From Verrucomicrobiota bacterium (GTDB lineage: Bacteria; Verrucomicrobiota; Verrucomicrobiia; CAIQCK01): 64,000 nt of DNA. Of the stretch, positions 44,675 through 52,585 are shown one piece after another. Under the pieces are notes generated by a model, which saw only the letters and a program-made list of their open reading frames with translations, was not told the origin of the DNA and made no database searches. The stretch covers positions 355,300 to 419,299 of the forward strand of contig JACRQF010000014.1 of the NCBI GenBank assembly GCA_016222825.1. The letters run 5' to 3'. Each line of letters starts with the position of its first letter. Position 1 is the first letter of the stretch. A program made the translations under genes and the position numbers.

Positions 44675-45979
44675 CTATTGCTTCGCCAGAATCCGTCGGA
44701 AGATTTCCAGCGTCTGCTCCGCCATCCGCTCGGCGGTGAAATCGCGCCGCACCGCGTCGCGTCCGCGCCGGCCTAATTCCTCCCGCAGCCGCACATCCGC
44801 CACCAGCCGCGCCAAACCTTCGGCCAGTGCTCGCGGGTCGTCAGGCTTCACCACCAGACCTCCGCCAGTTACCTCTGCCAGTTCTGGAAACACGCCGTGC
44901 GCCGGCTCGACGAACGGGACGCCACAGGCCAGCGCCTCCAGCACCGGCAATCCTTTCGGTTCGCGATAGGTCGTCGGCATCGAGAACATGTCGAGGCTCC
45001 GCAGAAACCCGATCTTGCCCGCGCGGTCCAACTCGCCGACGTAATCGAACTGCTTCGCCAACCCCCACGCCGCCATGTCGCGCTGAATCTTCTCCAGATA
45101 CACGCGTCCGGCCTCGCCAAGATAGCCGCCCGCGCGCAGCCGCGTCGGCCCGACGCCCGGCATCTGCCGCAGGAGGCGGTAGGCTTCGCAGAGCAGATGC
45201 AGCCCTTTCTCCGGCGCAAGCCGCGCGAAATAGCCGATGACAACCGGCTCATTCCGCACTCCGCATTCCGCACTCCGCATTTCCCCGTAGCCTTCGAGGT
45301 TAAGCCCCGGCCTCACGACGTGGATGCGTTCCCTCGACACGCCGAGAATCTCCGCCATGAAGTCAGCGTAGTAGCGGCTCATCGCGATAAACGCGTCCAC
45401 GTCGCCGCAACGCTCGCGCAGCAACGCGCGGGCCTGTGAGCGCGACGGCTCCGGCAGACCGTCGAGAAACAAATCCTCACCCGGCAAGCCGCAGACCACC
45501 GGCACACGAAGCTCGCGTTTGATCTCGCGCGCCATGCCGGCCAGCAGCGCGTTGGTGAGGCAGACGATCTGCGGCCGGACTTCCTGCTTGAGCCACGCGA
45601 TGAGCTTGCGCAATTCCTTCCGCTGGTTGCCACCTTCGCCGCGCAACATCGAGACGGTCAGTTCGCCCAGTTCCGCCGGGTTCGTGCGACTCGCAAGTCG
45701 CGACGCCAACCGCAGCAGCGACGGCGAATCGAACACGCGGTCCAGCCACCAAGGCGTGTGGCGGAACAGCGCGAACCTTTGCTGAAGGAAGACGTTGATG
45801 CCGCCGAAGAATACGCGCGGCAGGCTGACGTTCGCCTCGTCGGTGCGCGTCGGCGTGTAAGTTGGGATGAGCGGCACGTCGTGGCCGAGCTGAGCGAGCG
45901 CCGTGGCGAGGGTGTTGTCGTGGATGCACGCTCCGCAATACATCCCCGCCGCTCCAGCCGCGATGTAGGCGATCTTCAT
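44675..45979 (-). CDS. GT4-family glycosyltransferase
   Basis: A 434-residue retaining glycosyltransferase of GT-B fold. The N-terminal domain begins IAYIAAGAAGMYCGACIHDN, with the donor-distal glycine-rich loop. The C-terminal domain has VVIGYFARLAPEKGLHLL and the E-x7-E motif in EPKGLPVLEALACGVPFVEP. Between the two domains, at about residues 234-243, a heptamer array is translated in frame (SAECGVRN). Insertion in the interdomain linker probably does little harm. It lies 25 bases downstream of the DUF116-polyprenyl synthase gene, which suggests it glycosylates the lipid made by the operon. Confidence 0.88.
   Translation of the reverse strand: MKIAYIAAGAAGMYCGACIHDNTLATALAQLGHDVPLIPTYTPTRTDEANVSLPRVFFGGINVFLQQRFALFRHTPWWLDRVFDSPSLLRLASRLASRTNPAELGELTVSMLRGEGGNQRKELRKLIAWLKQEVRPQIVCLTNALLAGMAREIKRELRVPVVCGLPGEDLFLDGLPEPSRSQARALLRERCGDVDAFIAMSRYYADFMAEILGVSRERIHVVRPGLNLEGYGEMRSAECGVRNEPVVIGYFARLAPEKGLHLLCEAYRLLRQMPGVGPTRLRAGGYLGEAGRVYLEKIQRDMAAWGLAKQFDYVGELDRAGKIGFLRSLDMFSMPTTYREPKGLPVLEALACGVPFVEPAHGVFPELAEVTGGGLVVKPDDPRALAEGLARLVADVRLREELGRRGRDAVRRDFTAERMAEQTLEIFRRILAKQ
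45251..45278. repeat. In-gene heptamer array, ATTCCGC/ACTCCGC alternating
   Basis: Four alternating 7-base units inside the GT4 gene, identical to the array at 22520-22547. It falls in the linker between the two Rossmann-like domains. Confidence 0.92.
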
Positions 45980-46004
45980 CGGTCAGCAGCGTCGCCGCCG
46001 TGCG

Positions 46005-47810
46005 TCATTGTCCCTCAGGCAACGGCGGCAGGTCGCGCTCCAGCAGCGTGTTCACGAAGAACAACAGCAACTCACGCAGCGCGTCGGGCTTGGCGTCGGC
46101 AGCGACGCTTTCGCAGCGTTCGCGATATTTGCGCACCATCGTCTCGGCCTGCTCGAAGACCTTGTGCGCGGCGTAGATTTGCCGCACGCGATGGACCGCG
46201 CACTCGCACTTCTCCTTGTCGCCCAGGATATCACGCAACTCGTGCTTTTGTGTCGCCGTCGCTGCCTCCAGCGCCAGCGCCAGCAGCAACGTCGGTCGCG
46301 CGCTCAACACATCCTGGCCGCGCACGAGCTTGTTGTTGTCGTCGCCATCCCAGTCCTTCAGATCGTTGATGATCTGATAAGCGACACCGAGGTTTCGCGA
46401 GAACTCAGCCACGAGCGCCTCGCGGTCGCCGAGCGGGCCGGCCAGCCTCATGCCGGCATAAAGCGCCGCCTCGAACGCCGGCGCGGTCTTGAGCGCGTAA
46501 ATCTTGAGCGCATCGAGCGGCTTGATCTCCATGTTCCCGCCGTTGCGCCAAAACAACTCCGCGCCCTGACCCTCGGCGAGTTTCTCATGCGCCTGCGCCA
46601 ACCGCTCCAGGATATCGTTCACCGCCTCCGCGCCGAGCGACTTCGCCTCGCGGCTGACGAGCCGATAGCCGAGGCCGATGAGATAATCGCCGACGTTGAT
46701 CGCCGTCGGCACGCCGTGGCGGCGGTGAAGCGTCTCGTGGCCGTAGCGATAGGCATCGTCGTCCTCGATGTCGTCGTGCAGCAGCGACGCCTTGTGAAAA
46801 ACCTCCATCGCCATCGCCACTCGCCGGACCGCGGCGGGAAGTTCCACCGGCACGCTCATATCGGCGGGCCGGACGCTCTTGCCGCCGTTCATCGCGTCGT
46901 AAGCCGCCAGCGTAATGAACGGCCGGAACCGTTTGCCGCCCGAAGCGAGCCAATCGTAGCCGAGCGATTCCGTCGCTGCGATGGGGTCGGCGTCGCCGGG
47001 CGTCGCAGCGCGGCTGCGCGGCGCTAGCGTGTTGAGCTGCGAGTCGGCGAACATCTCGTTCGCGGCGCGCAAGAGCGGCAGGTAGGTGCGCGTGCGTTGC
47101 GGTGGCGCAACCGAGCGAAGCCTCACCGCCTCGTTCACCCAGTCCACGTCCACCGTCGTGGACGCGCAATCGTTCGACAAAAGCGGCACCGCCAACGATG
47201 GCACGCCGACCTTGAGAACCTTGTCGAATGCACGCTCCAAGGCATTCAAGCAGGCGACGCCGAGCACCGCGTCCACTTCGCCGCTCGTGAGCACTTTCAG
47301 CATCGCAGGCGTTCCTTCGGCGACGAGCACCTTGTAGCCAAGGTCGTCCGCGGCGAGTTTGAAGTCCGCGATGACGCAGCCACCGCAGCCGGTGCAGTTC
47401 AGCCCCGCGGCATCATAATCCGCGGGACACGTCTCGGTGTGCTTGAGGCAGTGCGGCAACAGCAGCAGTCGCCGTTTGAAATCCACCGCCATGAATTGCT
47501 CGCGCCAGAACTCGTTGCTGATCGCGACCATCGTGAAGCCGAGATAGCCCGGCGGCAGCCCCACCGTCTGCATCAGTTGCTCGGCGTGACGCCGCAGCAC
47601 GTCCTTTGTCAGCGGATTTGATCGGTCGAGGCTCGCCGCCGCGCGCACGGCCTCGAGGCGGATCTTCAGCCGCAGTTCTTCCGATGGAGGAACGAGCTTC
47701 AGGTGCGCCGTGCTCAAGTCGTGCGCCTCCGGCTCGCGGTGCCTGACACGCGCCGAGCCGGCTGCTGGGACTTTTTCGGTTCCGGTCGCCATAGAATTTG
47801 CAGGCCGCAT
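46005..47810 (-). CDS. DUF116-polyprenyl diphosphate synthase fusion
   Basis: A 601-residue two-domain protein. Residues of about 45-230 match DUF116. They carry a Cys-rich metal or Fe-S motif (LPHCLKH, then C128 and NCTGCGGC at 139-145). Residues of about 270-600 are an all-helical isoprenyl diphosphate synthase. GGKRFRP (291-297) binds the diphosphate, HDDIEDDD (345-352) is the first Asp-rich motif and NDLKD (482-486) is the second, with Asn replacing the first Asp. It should condense isopentenyl diphosphate with allylic primers; chain length is unknown. ATG 47810 follows the cyclase stop by one base. Confidence 0.85.
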   Translation of the reverse strand: MRPANSMATGTEKVPAAGSARVRHREPEAHDLSTAHLKLVPPSEELRLKIRLEAVRAAASLDRSNPLTKDVLRRHAEQLMQTVGLPPGYLGFTMVAISNEFWREQFMAVDFKRRLLLLPHCLKHTETCPADYDAAGLNCTGCGGCVIADFKLAADDLGYKVLVAEGTPAMLKVLTSGEVDAVLGVACLNALERAFDKVLKVGVPSLAVPLLSNDCASTTVDVDWVNEAVRLRSVAPPQRTRTYLPLLRAANEMFADSQLNTLAPRSRAATPGDADPIAATESLGYDWLASGGKRFRPFITLAAYDAMNGGKSVRPADMSVPVELPAAVRRVAMAMEVFHKASLLHDDIEDDDAYRYGHETLHRRHGVPTAINVGDYLIGLGYRLVSREAKSLGAEAVNDILERLAQAHEKLAEGQGAELFWRNGGNMEIKPLDALKIYALKTAPAFEAALYAGMRLAGPLGDREALVAEFSRNLGVAYQIINDLKDWDGDDNNKLVRGQDVLSARPTLLLALALEAATATQKHELRDILGDKEKCECAVHRVRQIYAAHKVFEQAETMVRKYRERCESVAADAKPDALRELLLFFVNTLLERDLPPLPEGQ

Positions 47811-47811
47811 C

Positions 47812-49656
47812 CTAACCTGTCATCGCCTTTCGCGCATCCGTTTTGTTCAGCGCATCGCGGAACGCCTCGGCCGCGAAGATTAGCGGATAGAGCTTCTCGA
47901 AATACCAGAGCTTGGCGAAATAAAACCCGATGGGCGACGGCTTGGCGAGCGTGCGCGCGTCGAGCCGCGCCGCGAGCCAGCGCAAGCCACGACGCGCCGC
48001 GTCTTCGGCTTCGTGATGATCACAAAGAGCGGAAACCGCCAGCGACGTTTCCTCGACGCTCGATGGCGCGCCCTTCGCGCCGCCCCAACCACCATCATCG
48101 TTCTGTGCCGCGAGCAGCCACGTCTGTCCGCGCTGCGCAGCCGGATCAGACATCAAGCCGAGCGCGCGATACGCCGCTAGCACGCGCGTCGTTCCGTAAA
48201 CCGGATTCTCGTCGTTGGCCACGTGCTCGTTGCCAAACCACAGCGGCAGCCACGAGCCATCCGCCCGCTGCTCGCGCGCGAGATAGTGGAAACCCGCCGT
48301 GATGGCGCGGCTAATTCGTGATTCATGATTCGTGATTCGTGATTCGTCATTCCGCCGCCAGACAGCCAGCGCGCGAAGCACGTGTGCCGTAAGGTCCGCG
48401 CCGCTGCGGTCGAAAGGCAGGTTCGTCCAGCCGCGACAGAACGTCGGCCAGCCCCCATCGCGGTTTTGCAGATCCAACAGCCATCGCACGCCGCGCTGCG
48501 CCGCGTCACGAGAGGCGTCGTTGAGCGGTAGTCGCCTCAGCGCAAGCAACGCGCCCGCCGTGTCGTCGGCATCCGGCACGCTTCCGGGCAGATGAGTCCA
48601 ACCCCAGCCGCCCGGCGCGGCGTTGGTGTAGGGATGAACCTCGCGGAACTGGCAGGAGAGAATCCAGTCGCGCGTCAATGCGGAATCCACCTCCGAACAT
48701 TCCGCACTCCGCATTCCGCACTCCTCATTCAAAGCGTTCACGCTCAACGTGGTCAGCCAGCAGGAGAGATTGCTGTCAATCGGCCAACTGCCATCGGGTC
48801 GGACGGAGTTCACGAGAAACTCGACGGCTTTCCGCGCAACGGGATGTTCGGCGCGACCGCACGCCGCGAGCGCCATCGTCACAAAGCTGGTCAGCGGCGT
48901 CGCCTCCAGAAAGCCACCGCTGCTCGGCTGGATCGCCTCCAGCACGCGCAAACTCTTTTCAACCGACGCCGATCGCACGGCGCGAGCCAGCGGATTCCGC
49001 GGCGGCCGTTTCGCGAAGCGCGCCTGGCCGATGGCGATGAGCGCCGGCAGCGCGTAGCTCACCACCGGCAGCCGCAACGCCGCGAAGAACCGCGCCGGCA
49101 CGCAGGCCAGCTCGAACGGCAGCGCGTCCACCTCGTTCCAGTCGGCGAGGCCGGCGAGCGCGCATGTCATCAGGATTGGCACGGCGAACGTCTTGTCCTT
49201 GCCGTAGCGCGCGCGAACCGCCGCGATGCCTCCGGCGCACTGGACGTAATCATCGGCACGGTCGAGACAGTAGCGGTATTCGGCCGCCGCGCCGGCGATG
49301 TGGAACGCGGCGCGCGCGAGCATCGTGGTGGAGATGTTGCTGCGGCTCTTCACAGTGTCGCCCCAACCACCGTCAATGTTCTGATGCTCGGCGAGATAGC
49401 GAAGACCGTTGAGAATCAACTGGTGGATCGCGACCTCCGGGCGCGATCTCCGTTGTGTGGCAGAAGAATCGCGCCCGGAGGTCGCGATCCACCTTTCCGA
49501 CACACACGCCAACGCGCACACCGCTGTCGCCGTCGAGAGCGCGGAGGTGGAAAGTTCGCCGGGCCAGAAACCTTCGGCGTTGCGCTCCGCAAGCAATGCC
49601 GCGCGCGCCGCTTGGTGGCAGCGGACGATTTCGGCGTTGGAGATTTCGTCGCTCAC
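47812..49656 (-). CDS. Squalene-hopene-cyclase-like class II terpene cyclase
   Basis: A 614-residue toroid protein. VPDADDTAGAL holds the DxDD proton-donor motif (residues 362-365) of squalene-hopene and class II diterpene cyclases. QW-type repeats include NIDGGWGDT, PSSGGFLEA, VRPDGSWPI, NRDGGWPTF and NDDGGWGGA. Three repeat elements are translated in frame: a palindrome at about residues 56-78, a heptamer array at about 310-320 and another at about 435-448. The start is GTG 49656, overlapping the stop of the radical SAM gene as GTGA. No squalene synthase gene is present, so the substrate could be a polyprenyl diphosphate instead of squalene. Confidence 0.85.
   Translation of the reverse strand: MSDEISNAEIVRCHQAARAALLAERNAEGFWPGELSTSALSTATAVCALACVSERWIATSGRDSSATQRRSRPEVAIHQLILNGLRYLAEHQNIDGGWGDTVKSRSNISTTMLARAAFHIAGAAAEYRYCLDRADDYVQCAGGIAAVRARYGKDKTFAVPILMTCALAGLADWNEVDALPFELACVPARFFAALRLPVVSYALPALIAIGQARFAKRPPRNPLARAVRSASVEKSLRVLEAIQPSSGGFLEATPLTSFVTMALAACGRAEHPVARKAVEFLVNSVRPDGSWPIDSNLSCWLTTLSVNALNEECGMRSAECSEVDSALTRDWILSCQFREVHPYTNAAPGGWGWTHLPGSVPDADDTAGALLALRRLPLNDASRDAAQRGVRWLLDLQNRDGGWPTFCRGWTNLPFDRSGADLTAHVLRALAVWRRNDESRITNHESRISRAITAGFHYLAREQRADGSWLPLWFGNEHVANDENPVYGTTRVLAAYRALGLMSDPAAQRGQTWLLAAQNDDGGWGGAKGAPSSVEETSLAVSALCDHHEAEDAARRGLRWLAARLDARTLAKPSPIGFYFAKLWYFEKLYPLIFAAEAFRDALNKTDARKAMTG
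48313..48354. repeat. In-gene heptamer array, GATTCGT type
   Basis: Six 7-base units (AATTCGT, GATTCAT, three GATTCGT, CATTCCG) inside the cyclase gene. The coding strand reads ESRITNHESRIS. The other orientation would create TGA stops. Confidence 0.92.
48699..48728. repeat. In-gene heptamer array, ATTCCGC/ACTCCGC alternating
   Basis: Three perfect alternating units and a fourth with one change (ACTCCTC), inside the cyclase gene. It is the third occurrence of this array in the window. Confidence 0.9.
49423..49492. repeat. Perfect 25-bp inverted repeat within the cyclase gene
   Basis: The arm 49423-49447 is exactly complementary to 49468-49492 across a 20-base loop. The arm contains GATCGCGACCTCCGGGCGCG. 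It is translated as about 23 residues (IATSGRD to RPEVAIH) near residue 56, between two helices of the toroid. Size and symmetry match the intergenic element at 6298-6374, although the arm sequence differs. Confidence 0.92.
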
Positions 49657-51224
49657 GCCGCCGTCTCGCGTTTTGGTTTTGGTTCCCAGAGCTTCTTCGC
49701 GCCCCACGCGAACTTCGCCTTCCACTGCACGGTCTGGAGGCGGCCGGTCATCTGGATGAACAGCCGCTTGCTGATGCCCGCGCCCGCGCCGATCTGGTTG
49801 TCCCAATACATCTTGGGAATCCATTTGAAGTTCAGGTCGTAGCCGAGCCGGAAGAGCCGCCAATGGTCGGGCGTCATGTCGGCGATGGTGAAAGGCTTGC
49901 CGTGCTCCGGCAACACGGGCGCGTGGAAGATCGGAAAGACGCAGAGCTTCTCGTGATAGAGGCGTTCGATCAGGCGGACGGTCTGCCGCACGTCGTCGGG
50001 CGTCTCGCCGGGCAGGCCGAGGATGACGCTGATGAACGGAAAGAAGCCGGCGCGCACGACGCGGCGGCAGGTTTCTTCGCAAAGATCGGCCCACTCATCT
50101 GCTTTCCACGGGCGGATCTTGCCGCCGCGCGTGTTCCGCTCCAGCAACTCGCCGCTGGCGGTCTCGACGCCGAGGTTGAGCCAGAGGTAACGGTGCTGTT
50201 GTCCCTCGGTCATGATGGAGCAAACCTCGCGCAAGTCGTCGTCGCTGTAGCGCGCGGCGGAGATGATGTTGGCGTGGTCGAGTTGGATGAGCCGCAGGCC
50301 GCGCAGGTCGCGAATCTTGCGGACGAGCGACTTGACCGCGGGTGGGTTGACGCCGTTGACGTGGCTCGGCGTGCCGTAGCGGAAGAAATCCTCGCTGATG
50401 AGAACGATGTTGTTCACGCCACCAGCAAGGTTGGCCTGCACGTCGGCAAGGATGGTTTCTTCCGGCAGATGCAACATCGGCTCGGCCGCGACGGTGCAGA
50501 AGTCGCAACCTTTGCCGCAGCCCCGGCTGATCTCGACGACGCCCATCGATGTCGGACCGGCGATGGCAGGGATGTCCGGCGCGGCGGGCGTGTTGGCTTG
50601 GACGAATGCCGGTGCATCACCGCCTTCAACAAGTTTGCGGAATAATTCACCCACCACGCTCTCGGCATAGCCGCTGACCACTGTGTCCACGCCGAGCGCG
50701 GCGCGTTGCTCTTCGCGCTGCGCGAACTGCCACGCGCCCGCGCCGCCGGTGACGACGCGGAATCCGAAACGTTGTTTCAGTTCCTTCACCTGCCGCAGCA
50801 GCGCTTCGAACCACAGGACGGTATAGAGCCGGCCGCCGGCCATGTCGGTCATGGTGGTGTTGCTCATGCCGAGGCCGAAAGGATCGCCGGAGGCGACGGC
50901 GACAATGCGGGTGTTGCGGCCCACGACCGCGGCGAGGTTCTCGGGAGGAACGATGACGATGTCGGCTTGCGAGAATCCGCCGCGCAGCAGGCTGGCCTCG
51001 ACGCGTCGCAGGCCGAGCGGCGCTTTGCGGGCGCGCGGCCCAGCGGTTGGCACGGGCGGCGAGAGGAAGCGCCGCATGATGAACGCCGGCACGACGTTGG
51101 TCTGCACCGTGCCCATGATGCCATCGAACAGCGTCGGATAGTCCGCCATCAACGTGCGGTCGGCCGTGAGGACGACGGGAACACCGTCGCGAGATGGGGC
51201 TGGCTTGGTGGTTGGTGCGGTCAT
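49653..51224 (-). CDS. Radical SAM protein, B12-binding-like N-terminus
   Basis: A 523-residue radical SAM enzyme. The cluster motif is SRGCGKGCDFCTV (Cys236, Cys240, Cys243), with ISEDFFRYG and LGLPGETPDDV in the barrel. The first 200 residues have the alternating beta-alpha pattern of the cobalamin-binding domain that precedes many such enzymes (IVIVPPENLAAVVG, VSGYAESVVGELFRKL). The DxHxxG base-off motif is not visible. The enzyme could methylate or couple carbons of the polyprenyl product. ATG 51224 is chosen; GTG 51230 is also in frame. Its stop overlaps the start of the cyclase gene. Confidence 0.85.
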   Translation of the reverse strand: MTAPTTKPAPSRDGVPVVLTADRTLMADYPTLFDGIMGTVQTNVVPAFIMRRFLSPPVPTAGPRARKAPLGLRRVEASLLRGGFSQADIVIVPPENLAAVVGRNTRIVAVASGDPFGLGMSNTTMTDMAGGRLYTVLWFEALLRQVKELKQRFGFRVVTGGAGAWQFAQREEQRAALGVDTVVSGYAESVVGELFRKLVEGGDAPAFVQANTPAAPDIPAIAGPTSMGVVEISRGCGKGCDFCTVAAEPMLHLPEETILADVQANLAGGVNNIVLISEDFFRYGTPSHVNGVNPPAVKSLVRKIRDLRGLRLIQLDHANIISAARYSDDDLREVCSIMTEGQQHRYLWLNLGVETASGELLERNTRGGKIRPWKADEWADLCEETCRRVVRAGFFPFISVILGLPGETPDDVRQTVRLIERLYHEKLCVFPIFHAPVLPEHGKPFTIADMTPDHWRLFRLGYDLNFKWIPKMYWDNQIGAGAGISKRLFIQMTGRLQTVQWKAKFAWGAKKLWEPKPKRETAA

Positions 51225-51233
51225 CGGCACTTC

Positions 51234-52109
51234 TTACAGCTTTGCGTCATCGAGTGCGTCCATCAACTTGTCGAGGTTGTCCTTTGGTTTCGCCTCTTTC
51301 TCTGCGGCTGCCAGTGCCGCGTTGCGCTCGGCGGTGGCGAGTTGGGCGGCAGCGGGCGCGCCGAAGAGTTCCGACAGGTCGAGTTTCTGCACCTCGACAC
51401 CGGCTCCCGGCACGCCGGCGATGGCTGGTGTGCGATGCATCGGAAAGATGATGGCGTTCTGCGGGCAGACCCGGCTGCAAGCGGGACAGCCCTTTTTGCA
51501 GTTGTCAGGACTCTCGACGATGAGGTGGCCGTCATCGTCCACGCCATAGACGCCGAAGAGACAGAAGTCGAGGCACTCCATGCACTGGTTGCAGCGGCCG
51601 TAGTCAATGACGGGATACCAGCGGTGGATCTTTGATTTCTGATTTCCGATTTCTGATTTTGGAACAGAGGCAGGCGCCGACGTGGCAGCGGGAGTTGTCG
51701 CGCGCAGGTCGCGGAGGATGCGCTGGATTTCGGCAATGTGCATCGCCGCAGTGTCGCCGTCGCGAAGGTCCAGCGACCAGATCGTTCGGGCTTGCGCGTT
51801 TGTGCTATTTTTCGGTTCGTCCTTCTCTGAGTCTGGGCGAGGGATCTGCGTATTGCCGTATTGGCCTTTGATGCTGAGGCGGTCGAGTGTCCAGTGGATG
51901 GCGCGCGGGTAGAGCCACGCGAGGACCAGCAACGAACCCGTCACCGAACGCAGCGACTCATCAGCTTCAACGAAATCGTAGAGGTGCGGTATCGTCGCGA
52001 CCGTCACGTCCGGCTCGCGCGAAAGAGCGGCGAGGATTTGCTCTTCCAGTTCGCGCTTGCGCGGGTCCTGGCTGGGCGAGCGGGAAAGGATGACGGTAAG
52101 CAGGCTCAT
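51234..52109 (-). CDS. 4Fe-4S ferredoxin-domain protein
   Basis: A 291-residue protein. The N-terminal 130 residues are an unrecognised alpha/beta domain (LLTVILSRSPSQDPRKREL). Two 4Fe-4S motifs follow: CNQCMECLDFC (Cys172-182), and CKKGCPACSRVC, which has an extra Cys. The C-terminal 70 residues are charged and helical. A heptamer array is translated at about 150-161 (KSEIGNQKSKI), in the linker directly before the clusters. It probably supplies electrons to the radical SAM enzyme encoded downstream. ATG 52109 overlaps the upstream gene's stop as ATGA. Confidence 0.82.
   Translation of the reverse strand: MSLLTVILSRSPSQDPRKRELEEQILAALSREPDVTVATIPHLYDFVEADESLRSVTGSLLVLAWLYPRAIHWTLDRLSIKGQYGNTQIPRPDSEKDEPKNSTNAQARTIWSLDLRDGDTAAMHIAEIQRILRDLRATTPAATSAPASVPKSEIGNQKSKIHRWYPVIDYGRCNQCMECLDFCLFGVYGVDDDGHLIVESPDNCKKGCPACSRVCPQNAIIFPMHRTPAIAGVPGAGVEVQKLDLSELFGAPAAAQLATAERNAALAAAEKEAKPKDNLDKLMDALDDAKL
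51627..51661. repeat. In-gene heptamer array, GATTTCT/GATTTCC type
   Basis: Five 7-base units (GATCTTT, GATTTCT, GATTTCC, GATTTCT, GATTTTG) inside the ferredoxin-protein gene. The coding strand is stop-free; the reverse orientation would give TGA. Confidence 0.9.
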
Positions 52110-52558
52110 GCGTTCTGCTTCTTCAACAACTCCTGCGCCTTGATCCAACTTGTTTCCAGACAGCTGAGGTATTGCGCCGGCTCCATCGCGTCGTCGGCGC
52201 GCGCCGTCATCTCAAACAGCCAGCCGGCGCCGTAATTGTCCTTGTGGATAGCGGATGGGTCGGCGAGCGCATCAGGGTTGAAGCGCACGATCATGCCGTC
52301 GGCGGGCGCGTAGAGCGCGGCGACGGCCTTGGCGCTCTCGACCGCGCCGATTTCGTCCTTCTGACGAACCGTTGCGCCGGCGTCCACCGACCATTCGAGG
52401 AAATAAACCTCGCGCAGCAGCCGGATCGCGTAGGCGGAGAGGCCGAAACGAAGCGAGTCGCCTTCCACGCACAGCCACATGTGGTTGAGCGTGTAGCGCC
52501 GGTCGGCGGGAAATCGCGCCGCGAAGTTTCCCATCATGAAAACGAGTTCGTCTGGCAT
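52106..52558 (-). CDS. GcvH-like lipoyl-domain protein
   Basis: A 150-residue protein resembling the H protein of the glycine cleavage system. HMWLCVEGDSLRFGLSAYAIRLL aligns with the start of the H-protein barrel. GAVESAKAVAALYAPADGMI carries Lys77 in the position of the lipoylated Lys. None of the other glycine cleavage genes (gcvT, gcvP, lpd) is present, so this is probably a dedicated carrier for the operon rather than true GcvH. It overlaps the ferredoxin-protein gene by four bases. Confidence 0.8.
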   Translation of the reverse strand: MPDELVFMMGNFAARFPADRRYTLNHMWLCVEGDSLRFGLSAYAIRLLREVYFLEWSVDAGATVRQKDEIGAVESAKAVAALYAPADGMIVRFNPDALADPSAIHKDNYGAGWLFEMTARADDAMEPAQYLSCLETSWIKAQELLKKQNA

Positions 52559-52585
52559 GTTGCAGCGCCGCGCCGGGTTTCGCCA

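Noticed and set aside
49653..51224. Canonical cobalamin-binding domain in the radical SAM protein
   Set aside because: The N-terminal fold looks similar, but the DxHxxG motif is not visible, so B12 binding is left as a possibility only.
21824..51661. CRISPR-like arrays
   Set aside because: The repeats are 7 bases long with no spacers and are scattered singly; no cas genes are present.
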